Positions 26,681 to 34,701 of a stretch of DNA of 64,000 nucleotides are shown in pieces. The stretch's first letter is position 1. Each line of letters starts with the position of its first letter. Origin of the DNA: Alkalicoccobacillus porphyridii (lineage in GTDB: Bacteria > Bacillota > Bacilli > Bacillales > Bacillaceae_D). The notes below the pieces were generated by a model. It saw only the letters and a program-made list of their open reading frames with translations. It was not told the DNA's origin and made no database searches. The position numbers and the translations under genes are program-made. The stretch is from the NCBI RefSeq assembly GCF_007293315.1, contig NZ_VLXZ01000002.1:248001-312000 (forward strand). Direction: 5' to 3'.

Positions 26681-27313
26681 TTAAAAGCCTTCAATATCCT
26701 GATCCGGTAAATCCTCTTTATTGACTACAAATGTCCAGATGTTTGGTTCGTTAATGGATAGCACTTTCCCCTGATAAATAAATTCACTAAACCATTCTCC
26801 TTCAATATGAAATTCAGCTCGTTCTTGATTAGCTTCCACAACCCTTTCTTCAGCTTTCTCCCAAAAGATTCCGCCACCTCTCTCATACCCAGAAGATATG
26901 TCTTCCACATGCATGACATCACTCTCTGAATAGAGAGATAGCCAAATATTACGATGTAACCCATAGTCTTCTGTACCTTGATATTCAGAGTCTAAATGTA
27001 GTACATATAGATCGATTGGTTCCTCAGCATCTGAATCTGTATATACTCCGTGACGAGCATGAATAATCTCAAAGCTACTATGCCCCTCCTCTAGCTCCTC
27101 TTCTTTGAATTCCCTTACGTATGACAAAATTGCTTCAACTTTCTCCCTTTCTAGGGTAGCAATCCTGTTAGTATCTCGATCACCAATATCATCAATGTGT
27201 ATATCAATGCCATATTCTTTTTCAAGTTCTTCTACTTCATTTTCAAGTTGGTTGCATCCCATTAAAATAATTAATAATAGAAATGTCGTTAAATATAATC
27301 TCATTTTTGTCAT
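26681..27313 (-). CDS. Lipoprotein of unknown function
   Basis: A 210-residue lipoprotein with a short basic N-terminus, a hydrophobic stretch (LTTFLLLIILMGC) and lipobox LMGC. The mature part begins with a coiled, highly acidic segment (ENEVEELEKEYG) and continues as a mixed alpha/beta domain with no recognised family. GGGGG seven bases before the ATG. Single-gene unit with its own terminator. Expected on the outer face of the membrane. Confidence 0.72.
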   Translation of the reverse strand: MTKMRLYLTTFLLLIILMGCNQLENEVEELEKEYGIDIHIDDIGDRDTNRIATLEREKVEAILSYVREFKEEELEEGHSSFEIIHARHGVYTDSDAEEPIDLYVLHLDSEYQGTEDYGLHRNIWLSLYSESDVMHVEDISSGYERGGGIFWEKAEERVVEANQERAEFHIEGEWFSEFIYQGKVLSINEPNIWTFVVNKEDLPDQDIEGF

Positions 27314-27523
27314 AAGATGACCCCCAGAAAAGTTTTGTTTCTAGAGGTCCATACCCTAACCATTTCTATAATTAACTACTTTCTGTAAATTTCCACTGTT
27401 ACGCCTTTTCCATTTCTTGTTCATTTGATTGCGTCCATTCCATTCCCCGGAACTTAAAGAATCCTTATTGGTCAAAGTAGACTACAAACATGCCTCCACA
27501 AGTAATCAGATAGTTATTTACTT

Positions 27524-27631
27524 TTAAAGAAATAACGCAGATATTGTTACCCCGACAGCTGCACCCAACGCACTTAAAACAAGAATTTTCGTTTTTGAAT
27601 CTGATTTCTTTCCCCTTCTAGGTTCCATCAC
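27524..27631 (-). CDS. Small single-helix membrane protein
   Basis: A 34- or 35-residue peptide: basic N-terminus MEPRRGKKSDSKTKI, then a Gly/Ala-rich hydrophobic helix LVLSALGAAVGVTISALFL. AAAAGGAG stands eight bases before a GTG and eleven before the following ATG, so either may start. The glycine-zipper-like helix recalls small YtxH-type or phage-membrane peptides, but no family is assigned. Single, between the lipoprotein and glmS. Confidence 0.5.
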   Translation of the reverse strand: MMEPRRGKKSDSKTKILVLSALGAAVGVTISALFL

Positions 27632-27860
27632 AAAAAACACTCCTTTTACAACCTGAGCTTCCCCTTTCCATTCCCTTTGAAACACATCTTATTAGTATTC
27701 AACTTCGCCTTCTTTTCCCTTACATCCGACGTTCCTAATAAGAGCGTCGATTGTTATCATCTAGATGATCAGATTGAGCTTGAGTCGGATTCAATAAAGC
27801 TTTACTATCAACTCCTACCTCTCACTCTTCTATCGCGCACGGCTATTTATTTTAAAAACC

Positions 27861-27894
27861 AAAAAACCCCTTTGCAATTAAAATTCAAAGGGGT
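27861..27894 (-). terminator. glmS terminator
   Basis: Perfect 9-bp stem ACCCCTTTG/CAAAGGGGT with an 11-base loop; minus-strand T run TTTTTTGGTTTTT. The DNA between 27632 and 27860 shows no supportable gene. Confidence 0.85.
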
Positions 27895-27960
27895 AAAACA
27901 CACTGCTTAAAAAGCTATAATCTTTGTTTCATCATCACTGTTAATAAACTTTTTATAACC

Positions 27961-29763
27961 CTACTCCACCGTCACACTCTTTGCAAGATTGCGTGGTTTA
28001 TCCACATCACACTCTCTATGCAACGCTGCATAATAAGAGATCAACTGCATCGGAATCACAGATGCTAACGCAGTCAAATGCTCATGCACACGTGGTAGAA
28101 CGATTTGGTCTTCTGGTTCGTTCATGCCTTCCATGCTGATAGTGCAGACGTGGGCGCCGCGTGCTTCTACTTCTTGGGCATTGCCGCGGATGCTTAGGTT
28201 GACGTGTTCTTGTGTGGCTAAAGCAAAGACTGGTGTGCCTTCTTCGATGAGGGCGATGGTTCCGTGCTTTAGCTCTCCTCCGGCAAAGCCTTCTGCTTGG
28301 ATGTAGGAGATTTCTTTTAATTTAAGTGCGCCTTCTACGACGACAAAGTAGTCAGCGGCACGGCCGATGAAGAATGCGTTGCGTGTGACAGATAGGAAGT
28401 CACGTGCGACTTTCTCCATTTCTTCTTTTTGTGCTGTGAGGACTTCCATTGCGTTGGCTACGATACCTAGTTCTTGTAGGGGATCGAAGTCTAACTCGAT
28501 ACCAGCAGAACGGGCAACGTCTACTGCAAGGATGGCAAATACAGCGATTTGAGCTGTGTATGCTTTTGTGGAAGCTACAGCGATTTCAGGTCCAGCATAT
28601 GTGTGAAGGGTGAAGTCTGCTTCACGGGAAAGCGTGGATCCTGGTACGTTTGTGATCGTTAAGGCTTTGTGGCCTTGTTTTTTCACTTCGACTAATACAC
28701 CTCTTGAGTCGGCAGTTTCGCCACTTTGAGAGATGAAGATAAAGAGTGGGTTCTCTGATAATAATGGCATATTGTAAAGGAATTCACTGGAAATATGCAC
28801 TTCAACTGGACGGTTGGCAAGCTTTTCAACAAGCTGCTTCCCTACAAGTCCTGCGTGATAGCTTGTTCCTGCTGCAATGATGTAGATTCGGTCGCTTGTT
28901 TTTACAGCTTCACGAATATCTGCATCAATGCGTAGTCCGCCATCTTCGTTTTGGTACTTCTGAATGATGTTACGCATCACAAATGGCTGCTCATCAATTT
29001 CCTTGAGCATAAAGTGAGGGTATGTGCCTTTTTCGATGTCGCTCATATCAAGCTCAGCTGTATAAGGCGCACGCTCTACTTTCTCACCAGCTAGTGTTTC
29101 AATTTGGACAGAATCACGTTTTACAATCACGATCTCTTGGTCCATAATTTCCACAAATTGATCCGTGACAGCAAGCATCGCCATTGCGTCAGATGCGATA
29201 ACATTAACATCTTCGCCTACACCAATAAGGAGTGGGCTTTTATTTTTACCAACAAAAACAGTTTCTTTGTTTTCTTGGTCGATTAACGCTAGAGCGTAAG
29301 AGCCTTTTAGAAGAGATAGTGTCTCACGGAAGGCTTGTTCTGTGCTATGACCTTGCTCTACAAAGTGCTCAATCACTTGAACAATGACTTCTGTGTCTGT
29401 ATCACTTGTTAGCTCTTTGTTATTTAAATAATTTGCTTTTAGTTCTTTGTAGTTCTCAATGACACCATTGTGCACGAGGGTGAAACGGGCACTTGTGCTT
29501 TGATGCGGGTGTGCATTCAACTGGCTTGGTACGCCATGCGTAGCCCAACGAGTGTGTCCAATTCCAACGGTTGCGCTGGTATCATGGTCCACTGCGTCAC
29601 GCAGGGTAGCAATACGTCCTTTTTCCTTGAATACGTGTACACCCTCTTCATTTGTTAGAGCGATACCGGCTGAGTCATAGCCACGGTATTCAAGTCTTTC
29701 CAGTCCTTGCAACAAGATTTCCTTCGCATCTTCCGTTCCTACATAACCTACAATTCCACACAT
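27961..29763 (-). CDS. glmS: Glutamine--fructose-6-phosphate aminotransferase (isomerising)
   Basis: A 600-residue cytosolic enzyme that makes glucosamine-6-phosphate from fructose-6-phosphate and glutamine, the first step to UDP-GlcNAc. The N-terminal glutaminase has the catalytic Cys1 (MCGIVGYVG), HTRWATHG and HNGVIENY; two SIS domains follow ([27 protein letters not shown]), and the C-terminus ends KSVTVE as in the family. It has GGAGG before the ATG and is preceded by a glmS ribozyme, so it should be shut down when glucosamine-6-phosphate accumulates. It is unlinked from glmM, which lies 24 kb away, unlike in Bacillus subtilis. Confidence 0.98.
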   Translation of the reverse strand: MCGIVGYVGTEDAKEILLQGLERLEYRGYDSAGIALTNEEGVHVFKEKGRIATLRDAVDHDTSATVGIGHTRWATHGVPSQLNAHPHQSTSARFTLVHNGVIENYKELKANYLNNKELTSDTDTEVIVQVIEHFVEQGHSTEQAFRETLSLLKGSYALALIDQENKETVFVGKNKSPLLIGVGEDVNVIASDAMAMLAVTDQFVEIMDQEIVIVKRDSVQIETLAGEKVERAPYTAELDMSDIEKGTYPHFMLKEIDEQPFVMRNIIQKYQNEDGGLRIDADIREAVKTSDRIYIIAAGTSYHAGLVGKQLVEKLANRPVEVHISSEFLYNMPLLSENPLFIFISQSGETADSRGVLVEVKKQGHKALTITNVPGSTLSREADFTLHTYAGPEIAVASTKAYTAQIAVFAILAVDVARSAGIELDFDPLQELGIVANAMEVLTAQKEEMEKVARDFLSVTRNAFFIGRAADYFVVVEGALKLKEISYIQAEGFAGGELKHGTIALIEEGTPVFALATQEHVNLSIRGNAQEVEARGAHVCTISMEGMNEPEDQIVLPRVHEHLTALASVIPMQLISYYAALHRECDVDKPRNLAKSVTVE

Positions 29764-29784
29764 AAATGGTTACCTCCCATAGTC

Positions 29785-29817
29785 GGGGGCAAGCAACCTG
29801 AGGGCATACTCGCCCCC
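29785..29817 (-). promoter_or_regulatory. Hairpin between glmS ribozyme and ribosome binding site
   Basis: GGGGGCGAG pairs with CTTGCCCCC (one G-T pair) around a 15-base loop, ending about 12 bases before the GGGAGG of glmS. It has no T run, so it is not a standard terminator. It may stabilise the cleaved mRNA or shield the ribosome binding site. Confidence 0.45.
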
Positions 29818-29849
29818 ACTCTTATCGATTTTAGTTTTTTTATGGGCAT

Positions 29850-30001
29850 GGCGCGTCTGATTTTGTCCACTAGGTCACCCTGGTGTTTTTTACAGAAGCT
29901 TGGCGGCTGTCATGCTCAGCCGGAGGGCATCCGCCGATAAATCGATAAACCCTCTCCTCGTCAACTGTCCCTCATTCCGTCCATGGGGCAGTTCAGGCGC
30001 T
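29850..30001 (-). ncRNA. glmS ribozyme riboswitch
   Basis: On the minus strand the leader reads AGCGCCTGAAC, then GACGAGGAGAGGGTTTATCG, GGCGGATGCCCTCCGGCTGA, ACAGCC and AGGGTGACC. These are the conserved core blocks of the glmS self-cleaving ribozyme in the right order. Cleavage is expected between the A at 30001 and the G at 30000. Glucosamine-6-phosphate acts as cofactor for cleavage, after which the downstream mRNA is degraded. The 3' boundary is approximate. Confidence 0.92.
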
Positions 30002-30050
30002 TTGTACTGCTATATACGCTCGCGATCCTCCTCTCGTTTCAATCCAGATA

Positions 30051-30079
30051 ATCATACCCGATCAAGATGGTGTCGTCAA
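30051..30079 (-). promoter_or_regulatory. Sigma-A promoter of glmS
   Basis: Minus strand TTGACG (30079-30074), 17-base spacer, TATGAT (30056-30051). This places the transcription start about 40 bases before the ribozyme cleavage site. Confidence 0.8.
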
Positions 30080-30268
30080 TCGGGGTTTGTTAATGTAGAG
30101 TGGGGTGTACCGTGTAATGTATGCGGCAAGTTCGCGAGTGGTGAGGGTTTCGGGGAATTGTCTAATTTTGTGGCAATTGGAAGGCGATTTTGGAAGAGGT
30201 TATACTCATAGCGTAAACAGTTGAGTTACTATAAGGGTAAGATGATATTTATAAAGGAGCGTGCGGAT

Positions 30269-31171
30269 GTGAAGAAATCTTTGGTTAAAAACATTCCTAT
30301 ACTTAGTCAATGTACGGAAGTGGTCGAAGTGAAAAAGGGCTTTTCAACAGATAAGAAATTTTTAGTGAAAATGCCTGATCGGTCTACGTTTTTATTACGA
30401 CTTTTCCATATGGATGAAGTGGCTCACAAAAGGTCTGAATTTCTTATATTAGAAAAGATGAATGCCCTTTCGATTCGCTGCACCAGGCCCATCTCGATTG
30501 GTGAAATAGAAAACCAAGGATATATGGTCACGTCATACTTGGAGGGTGAGGATGCTGAAGAGAAGATCTTAACGTGCACTGAGCAGGAACAGTTTGACAT
30601 TGGTTTTGAGGCCGGAAAAGAATTAAAGAAGATGCATCAAGTTTCAGCACCCGCTAGTATTGCACCCTGGTCTTTGAGAAAACTAGAGAAGCATAATAAA
30701 TACATAGACGCTTACGCAGCATGTGGGATCAAGATTAAAAATGACTTAAAAATCATCAACTTTATTAATGAGAACATTCATCTTATGCAGGAGCGACCTA
30801 ACCTATTTCAGCATGATGACTATCATCTCGGAAACATCATTTTGAGAAATAAAGAATTCGCAGGCGTTATAGACTTTAACAGATATGATTGGGGCGATCC
30901 ATATCATGAATTTATTAAGATTGGCATATTCAGTCGCCAACTAAGCATCCCATTTTCTAAAGGACAAATCCAAGGATATTTTGCTGGAGGTGAGCCTGAC
31001 GAGAGCTTCTGGAGGTTATATTCCCTTTATTTAGCCATGTGTGTGTTCTCAACCGTAGTCTGGACGCTAAAGTTTACTCCAAACAATATGGAAGAGATGT
31101 TGAATAAAGTGTATACATATTTAGACGATCATGATTATTTTGATAGATGTAGACCTACATGGTATGAATAA
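30269..31171 (+). CDS. Aminoglycoside phosphotransferase family kinase
   Basis: A 300-residue protein of the APH/choline kinase superfamily. The Brenner-like motif is FQHDDYHLGNIIL (catalytic Asp and Asn) and the metal Asp is in GVIDFNRYDWGDPYHEF; the N-lobe Lys/Glu are in KFLVKMPDRST and RSEFLILEKM. The C-terminal ~80 residues are helical. Start GTG at 30269 with AAAGGAG nine bases upstream is preferred over the upstream frame. It could phosphorylate an aminoglycoside, but many chromosomal relatives act on other hydroxylated compounds, so resistance should not be assumed. It is divergent from glmS and convergent with the next gene. Confidence 0.88.
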   Translation: MKKSLVKNIPILSQCTEVVEVKKGFSTDKKFLVKMPDRSTFLLRLFHMDEVAHKRSEFLILEKMNALSIRCTRPISIGEIENQGYMVTSYLEGEDAEEKILTCTEQEQFDIGFEAGKELKKMHQVSAPASIAPWSLRKLEKHNKYIDAYAACGIKIKNDLKIINFINENIHLMQERPNLFQHDDYHLGNIILRNKEFAGVIDFNRYDWGDPYHEFIKIGIFSRQLSIPFSKGQIQGYFAGGEPDESFWRLYSLYLAMCVFSTVVWTLKFTPNNMEEMLNKVYTYLDDHDYFDRCRPTWYE

Positions 31172-31193
31172 ATGACGACTAGCACCTTACACA

Positions 31194-31379
31194 TTAGTCA
31201 GTGTCACCATGATTCCTTTTAAAAACAGCTAAATTCCCGTCTGTGCCACCAAGAGACTGCTGCGCTTGCATGGAAACCAGCTCCCAGCCATCACTCGCTA
31301 GCTCGTTCAGTGTTTCTTCAATTAATGCGGTTCTCTTTTTTGTCATGGCTACTGGCAACAGGACTGCTTTATATTTCAT
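31194..31379 (-). CDS. DUF4177 small protein
   Basis: A 61-residue protein ending in a pattern typical of DUF4177: IEETLNELASDGWELVSMQ with a following FKRN. AAAGGAG eight bases before ATG at 31379 sets the start; a GTG nine bases further upstream is less likely. It follows the small membrane protein at 31393 by 13 bases, so both are likely one operon. Function unknown. Confidence 0.75.
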   Translation of the reverse strand: MKYKAVLLPVAMTKKRTALIEETLNELASDGWELVSMQAQQSLGGTDGNLAVFKRNHGDTD

Positions 31380-31392
31380 TCGATTCACTCCT

Positions 31393-31677
31393 TTAACTCA
31401 AAATAGTCAGTAGATCTACTACAGCCGTTGCCACTAGGGAAACAGGTAGAAGCCAAAGCCCATATATGACCCATACGAACTTTTTCTTTTTTTCCGTTTC
31501 TAGCATTCTTACAATGACGAAACAAACGGCTACTGCAAAGAATACATTCGCGAGTACAGCGTACCAAAGATTTAAAGCACCACTTGGCTCTGCGCTTAGC
31601 GTATCAATCCCCCTGAGGATGATAAATATAAATGCACTGATAAAAAAACCTAGTGTGAGAGCCTCTGTTTTTTTCAT
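31393..31677 (-). CDS. Small three-helix membrane protein
   Basis: A 94-residue membrane protein with three hydrophobic segments (LTLGFFISAFIFIILRG, LWYAVLANVFFAVAVCFVIV and VWVIYGLWLLPVSLVATAV) and a short basic loop ETEKKKKF. Family not recognised. AAGGAAG precedes the ATG. It forms an operon with the DUF4177 gene downstream. Confidence 0.65.
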   Translation of the reverse strand: MKKTEALTLGFFISAFIFIILRGIDTLSAEPSGALNLWYAVLANVFFAVAVCFVIVRMLETEKKKKFVWVIYGLWLLPVSLVATAVVDLLTILS

Positions 31678-31743
31678 GAGAGCTTCCTTTCCCTTTTTAT
31701 CATTAGGTGTGGAGACTTCATAATTAGAACTAATCCTTCTTTT

Positions 31744-31937
31744 CTAACTTGTACCCTTAGCCTTCTGATCCGTTGGTAAAACAACATGGATCGCGGACAG
31801 AACGCCGCAAGCAAGAATAGCATATTGCATGTAATTGCTTCTTATGTCTGCCATTCCGAATATGAATGAACATAATATTAATGCTCCTATTAACAAGATA
31901 CTATAGAAACATAACAGTCGAATAACTCGCGACGCAC
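31744..31937 (-). pseudogene. Broken small membrane protein gene
   Basis: A perfect ribosome binding site (AGGAGGAGG) precedes a GTG at 31937, but that frame stops after 15 codons. An adjacent frame reads RVIRLLCFYSILLIGALILC followed by another helix (YAILACGVLSAIHVV) to a stop at 31744, and lacks a start codon. A one-base change near 31930 would join the two into a two-helix membrane protein of about 64 residues. Either a recent frameshift or a non-standard start. Confidence 0.4.
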
Positions 31938-32049
31938 TCCCTCCTCCTTTATATAATTTAACATATTCATAGCATATTGGGTGTTAATGGAATAAAAAAA
32001 GAAGCGAACATAATTAGAGACACTTGCGGGGTAAATAGGAGGTCGATGA

Positions 32050-32180
32050 AATAGTCATGTAGAACTAAGCTCATGTGCACCGCTACAGGAGTTCATTGAG
32101 AGAAAGGACCTCGCCCGTTAGCTCATGTACTCCCGCGATATGAGTGCCCCCCCCATTTCGGGAGCGACAAACGAAGAAAT
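32050..32180 (+). repeat. Dispersed intergenic repeat, copy C
   Basis: The left half (AACTAAGCTCATGTGCACCG and CAGGAG) matches the MITE-like element at 4463-4495, and the right half (complement of CGCTCCCGAAATGGGGG and ATGAGCTAACG) matches copy A at 2105-2152. So copies A and B are parts of the same larger element, seen together here. No inverted ends are left. The rest of the gap 31938-32417 holds nothing coding. Confidence 0.55.
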
Positions 32181-32417
32181 GAATGATGAGCAACCCTTTG
32201 TCCATAAAATATCCGTATGTTAACTCTTACTCTTGGACGCTATCAAGACGCAGACGTTTACCAATATAAGCATGAGGTTTATCAAGAGATGTGGTTGTTT
32301 TATCAAGAAGAAAATATATTTTAACAAGAATGTTTTAGCTCACCAAAAATCCCCAATCATTTTTTAGTTTACATTTATATGTCGAGGGTACTCTCTCTAA
32401 ACAGAGGAGTTTTTTAT

Positions 32418-32552
32418 ATGGAGCTGAAGCATTTACCTGATTCAATCATCAAACAAGCGTATATTGATGCTTGTGAGAAAGGCACAGATAAAGAACTCAT
32501 CGAAAAATTGTATAAGGAAATTAATAAAAGAAAGATTGAATCAGAGATTTAG
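32418..32552 (+). CDS. Sda-like sporulation histidine kinase inhibitor
   Basis: A 44-residue peptide: LPDSIIKQAYIDACEKGTD and ELIEKLYKEINKRKI form two helices, as in Sda (L-S/P-D-x-x-[IL]-x-x-[AS]-Y ... EFI-x-L-[IL]-x-x-EI-x-[RK]R). Sda binds the dimerisation domain of sporulation kinases KinA/KinB and blocks phosphate flow to Spo0A when DNA replication is disturbed. GAGGAG eight bases before the ATG supports it. Similarity is clear in pattern and length, though the exact kinase partner is unknown. Isolated gene next to the hxl operon. Confidence 0.65.
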   Translation: MELKHLPDSIIKQAYIDACEKGTDKELIEKLYKEINKRKIESEI

Positions 32553-32638
32553 AGTACGAAATCTATCAAAACCGAAGTTCTATTTATTATCACCGTCCCT
32601 TCCCTTAATAAGTGGAATGGAGACCCTTCCTAATAAAC

Positions 32639-32689
32639 AGATAAGATAACGCCCCATGATCATAGTGATGATGGGGCTGTGTCTTATCT
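32639..32689. terminator. Hairpin between Sda-like gene and hxl operon
   Basis: AGATAAGA/TCTTATCT outer pairing and GCCCCAT/ATGGGGC inner pairing. T-rich on the minus side (TTATCTTATCTGTTTATT), so it probably ends the hxl operon and perhaps also the plus-strand gene. Confidence 0.45.
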
Positions 32690-32821
32690 CAAATCTTCTA
32701 CTGCTTTGTGGTTAAGATCAAACACACCCTGGCTTGAGCCTTCTATCCAATACTCGACATCAGGATCACCAATGGTCTCATTTAAAAAGAGCACCCACTG
32801 CTCGCTTCCTACTAGGTCATT
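32684..32821 (-). other. 46-codon in-frame open extension after the hxlA stop
   Basis: After the TAG of hxlA the same frame stays open for 46 codons and reads a protein-like segment (GSEQWVLFLNETIGDPDVEY ... NHKAVEDLR) to a TAA at 32684. It has no good start codon (only an internal GTG). It could be a remnant of a gene that lay downstream, or a readthrough extension. Not recognised. Confidence 0.3.
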
Positions 32822-33448
32822 CTATACGTTCCTTGTTATCTCCTCTTTAAATTGTTTCGCCATGGTATGGGGGTCTTCTGCCTTGGTTAGGCCACTGCCC
32901 ACAATTATCACATTAGGCTGATAAGCAATTATGTCGGGAAGACTCTTCAGTGTAACTCCACCTGCCACAGCGGTTCGAACGGATAAACCTTCAACCAAAT
33001 CAAACAGTTCGCTTCCGATTTGCTGCTGTTTTTGTTGATCTTTGCCTAGGTGTAGCCCGACAAATGTCACTCCTAGTTGGACAAGCTCCTGCACGAGTTG
33101 TGGTTCTGTTACTCCCAGAAGATCAACCATCATCTCTTTTTGAAGTGAACGTGCGGTTTCAAGCGTTTCAATGATGGTGGCTTGGGGGGCAAACGCCATA
33201 ACTGTGGCTATGTCTGCTCCTGCTTCAAAAGCTTGCGCAGCCTCGTGTTTTCCGGCATCACAGATTTTCATATCTGCCAAAATGATATGATGTGGATATC
33301 GCTTGCGCATCTCACGCACAATAGCCATCCCATACTCTTTAATAACTCCTGTTCCGATTTCGATAATATCTATGCTTTCCTGTACGTCTTCTGTTAGCTG
33401 AAAGCAGCGATCCCAGGAAAGTCTATCAAGTGCAAGCTGTAATTTCAT
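32822..33448 (-). CDS. hxlA: 3-hexulose-6-phosphate synthase
   Basis: A 208-residue TIM-barrel enzyme of the HPS/KGPDC family (orotidine decarboxylase suprafamily). LQLALDRL carries the first Asp, IEIGTGVIKEYG the phosphate-side Glu, and ADMKICDAGKHEA the metal Asp and catalytic Lys. VGLHLGKDQQ and VAGGV line the ribulose phosphate site. HPS condenses formaldehyde with ribulose-5-phosphate, or cleaves hexulose-6-phosphate in reverse. The second of two adjacent ATG codons (33448) has the better spacing to GGAG. It is the last gene of a TRAP-hxlB-rpiA-hxlA operon. Confidence 0.88.
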   Translation of the reverse strand: MKLQLALDRLSWDRCFQLTEDVQESIDIIEIGTGVIKEYGMAIVREMRKRYPHHIILADMKICDAGKHEAAQAFEAGADIATVMAFAPQATIIETLETARSLQKEMMVDLLGVTEPQLVQELVQLGVTFVGLHLGKDQQKQQQIGSELFDLVEGLSVRTAVAGGVTLKSLPDIIAYQPNVIIVGSGLTKAEDPHTMAKQFKEEITRNV

Positions 33449-33459
33449 CATAATCTCCT

Positions 33460-34131
33460 TTACCTTTGGATATAGCGGACCCCTGTTCCTCCGGCCACAT
33501 ACACTCCATCCACCATATCTATAAAGAGCCCAGTCTCAACCACACCAACTAGCTGCTTTAACGATTGGTGCAGTGCGTTTGGATCCTTAATCAAGCCGAA
33601 GTCGCAGTCTAGAATATAGTTGTGATTGTCACTGATAAAAAATCCCTCTTCACCTTTACGCATTTGAGGTTTTCCACCAAGCTGTTTAATCCGTTCGGCT
33701 GTTTTCTGCCAACCAAATGGAATGACTTCGACAGGTAAAGTAAAATGACCGAGCTGTTGAACGATTTTATGTTCATCCACCATGAGTACAAATGTCTCTC
33801 CTGCTGCAGCTACTAGCTTTTCTCTTACTAACGATCCACCTCCACCTTTTAAAGCTTGGAATGAAGATAGCTCCACTTCATCTGCACCATCTATCACAAT
33901 AGACAGCTTCTCATGTTCAGGGAAATCAATAATCGGAATTCCATGCTGTTTCGCTAATCTCTTAGACTGTTGGGAGGCAGTCACAGCTTGAATCTGTAAA
34001 CCATCTTTAACTGCCTCTCCTAGCAAAACAATGAATTCATTTACGGTTGAGCCTGATCCAATGCCAATCTTTGTTCCGTCCTTCACCAGCTTTAATGTTT
34101 CTTCCGCGGCTTGCTGCTTCTGAGACTTCAT
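33460..34131 (-). CDS. rpiA: Ribose-5-phosphate isomerase A
   Basis: A 223-residue cytosolic isomerase interconverting ribose-5-phosphate and ribulose-5-phosphate. Landmarks of RpiA are in order: GSGSTVNEFI, DGADEVE, ALKGGGGSLVREKLVA and DCDFGLIKDP near the C-terminus. GGGAG seven bases before the ATG. It lies between hxlB and hxlA, with gaps of 12 and 11 bases, so it supplies ribulose-5-phosphate for, or removes it from, the HPS reaction. Bacilli usually use RpiB as housekeeping isomerase; a dedicated RpiA here marks this operon as a self-contained unit (inference). Confidence 0.95.
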   Translation of the reverse strand: MKSQKQQAAEETLKLVKDGTKIGIGSGSTVNEFIVLLGEAVKDGLQIQAVTASQQSKRLAKQHGIPIIDFPEHEKLSIVIDGADEVELSSFQALKGGGGSLVREKLVAAAGETFVLMVDEHKIVQQLGHFTLPVEVIPFGWQKTAERIKQLGGKPQMRKGEEGFFISDNHNYILDCDFGLIKDPNALHQSLKQLVGVVETGLFIDMVDGVYVAGGTGVRYIQR

Positions 34132-34143
34132 GTTTGCACTCCC

Positions 34144-34686
34144 TTATTCTAAATTAGCGTGACGTGCTCGCATCGTCTCTTGTTCGCCAGCGACCAGTTT
34201 CACGATGATCGCATCAAGGAGCAGGTGCACACTTTGATCAAATTGATTGCCAAGGGGTTGAATGGTTTCTGGTTCGTGCGCTTTCCTGTACTTTGTCGCA
34301 GCCGGAATAAATAAGGTATGCTGCCCTTCTTGTTTCTGGATTTCAGGGTTAGCTGTGACTAGCACAACCTGTGCACCTGCCTTATTCGCCTTTTCAATAA
34401 AGGATTCCGTGCCCGATGCTGAACCAGAAATGAGTAGCAGAAGATCGCCCTCGGAAATACTTGGCGTAATCGTTTCACCCGTAACAAAGACGGAGTAATT
34501 GGCGTGCATCAGTCGCATCGCAATGGCTTTACCCATCAGACCTGAGCGTCCCTCTCCACTCACAAAAATCCGGCGTGCCTTTGTCAGTGCTTGTGCTGTG
34601 CGATCTAAATCCGTCTCGTCTACTTTTGAAATCACCGTTTCCACCTCTGCTATACACGCAAGAGCTGTTTCTCTATAGCTTTCCAT
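34144..34686 (-). CDS. hxlB: 6-phospho-3-hexuloisomerase
   Basis: A 180-residue SIS-domain enzyme that converts 3-hexulose-6-phosphate to fructose-6-phosphate. FVSGEGRSGLMGKAIAMRLM and TPSISEGDLLLLISGSASGT are the typical SIS motifs of the PHI family, and the C-terminal LGNQFDQSVHLLLDAII is also characteristic. GAGGAG seven bases before the ATG. Immediately downstream of the TRAP genes (15-base gap) and upstream of rpiA, giving the full PHI-RpiA-HPS set. Confidence 0.9.
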   Translation of the reverse strand: MESYRETALACIAEVETVISKVDETDLDRTAQALTKARRIFVSGEGRSGLMGKAIAMRLMHANYSVFVTGETITPSISEGDLLLLISGSASGTESFIEKANKAGAQVVLVTANPEIQKQEGQHTLFIPAATKYRKAHEPETIQPLGNQFDQSVHLLLDAIIVKLVAGEQETMRARHANLE

Positions 34687-34701
34687 CTGAAAACTCCTCT
34701 C

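Noticed and set aside
27677-27910. Plus-strand 77-codon frame
   Set aside because: No ribosome binding site, no recognised domain, and it runs into the glmS terminator hairpin.
29707-30211. Plus-strand open frames across the glmS leader
   Set aside because: The region is the glmS ribozyme and promoter on the other strand; the frames carry no recognisable domain.
30269-31171. Calling the APH-family gene an aminoglycoside resistance gene
   Set aside because: The kinase motifs are present, but the superfamily includes many non-resistance kinases and no specific subgroup is recognisable.
32464-32649. Plus-strand 61-codon frame
   Set aside because: It is out of frame with the Sda-like gene and has no ribosome binding site or domain.
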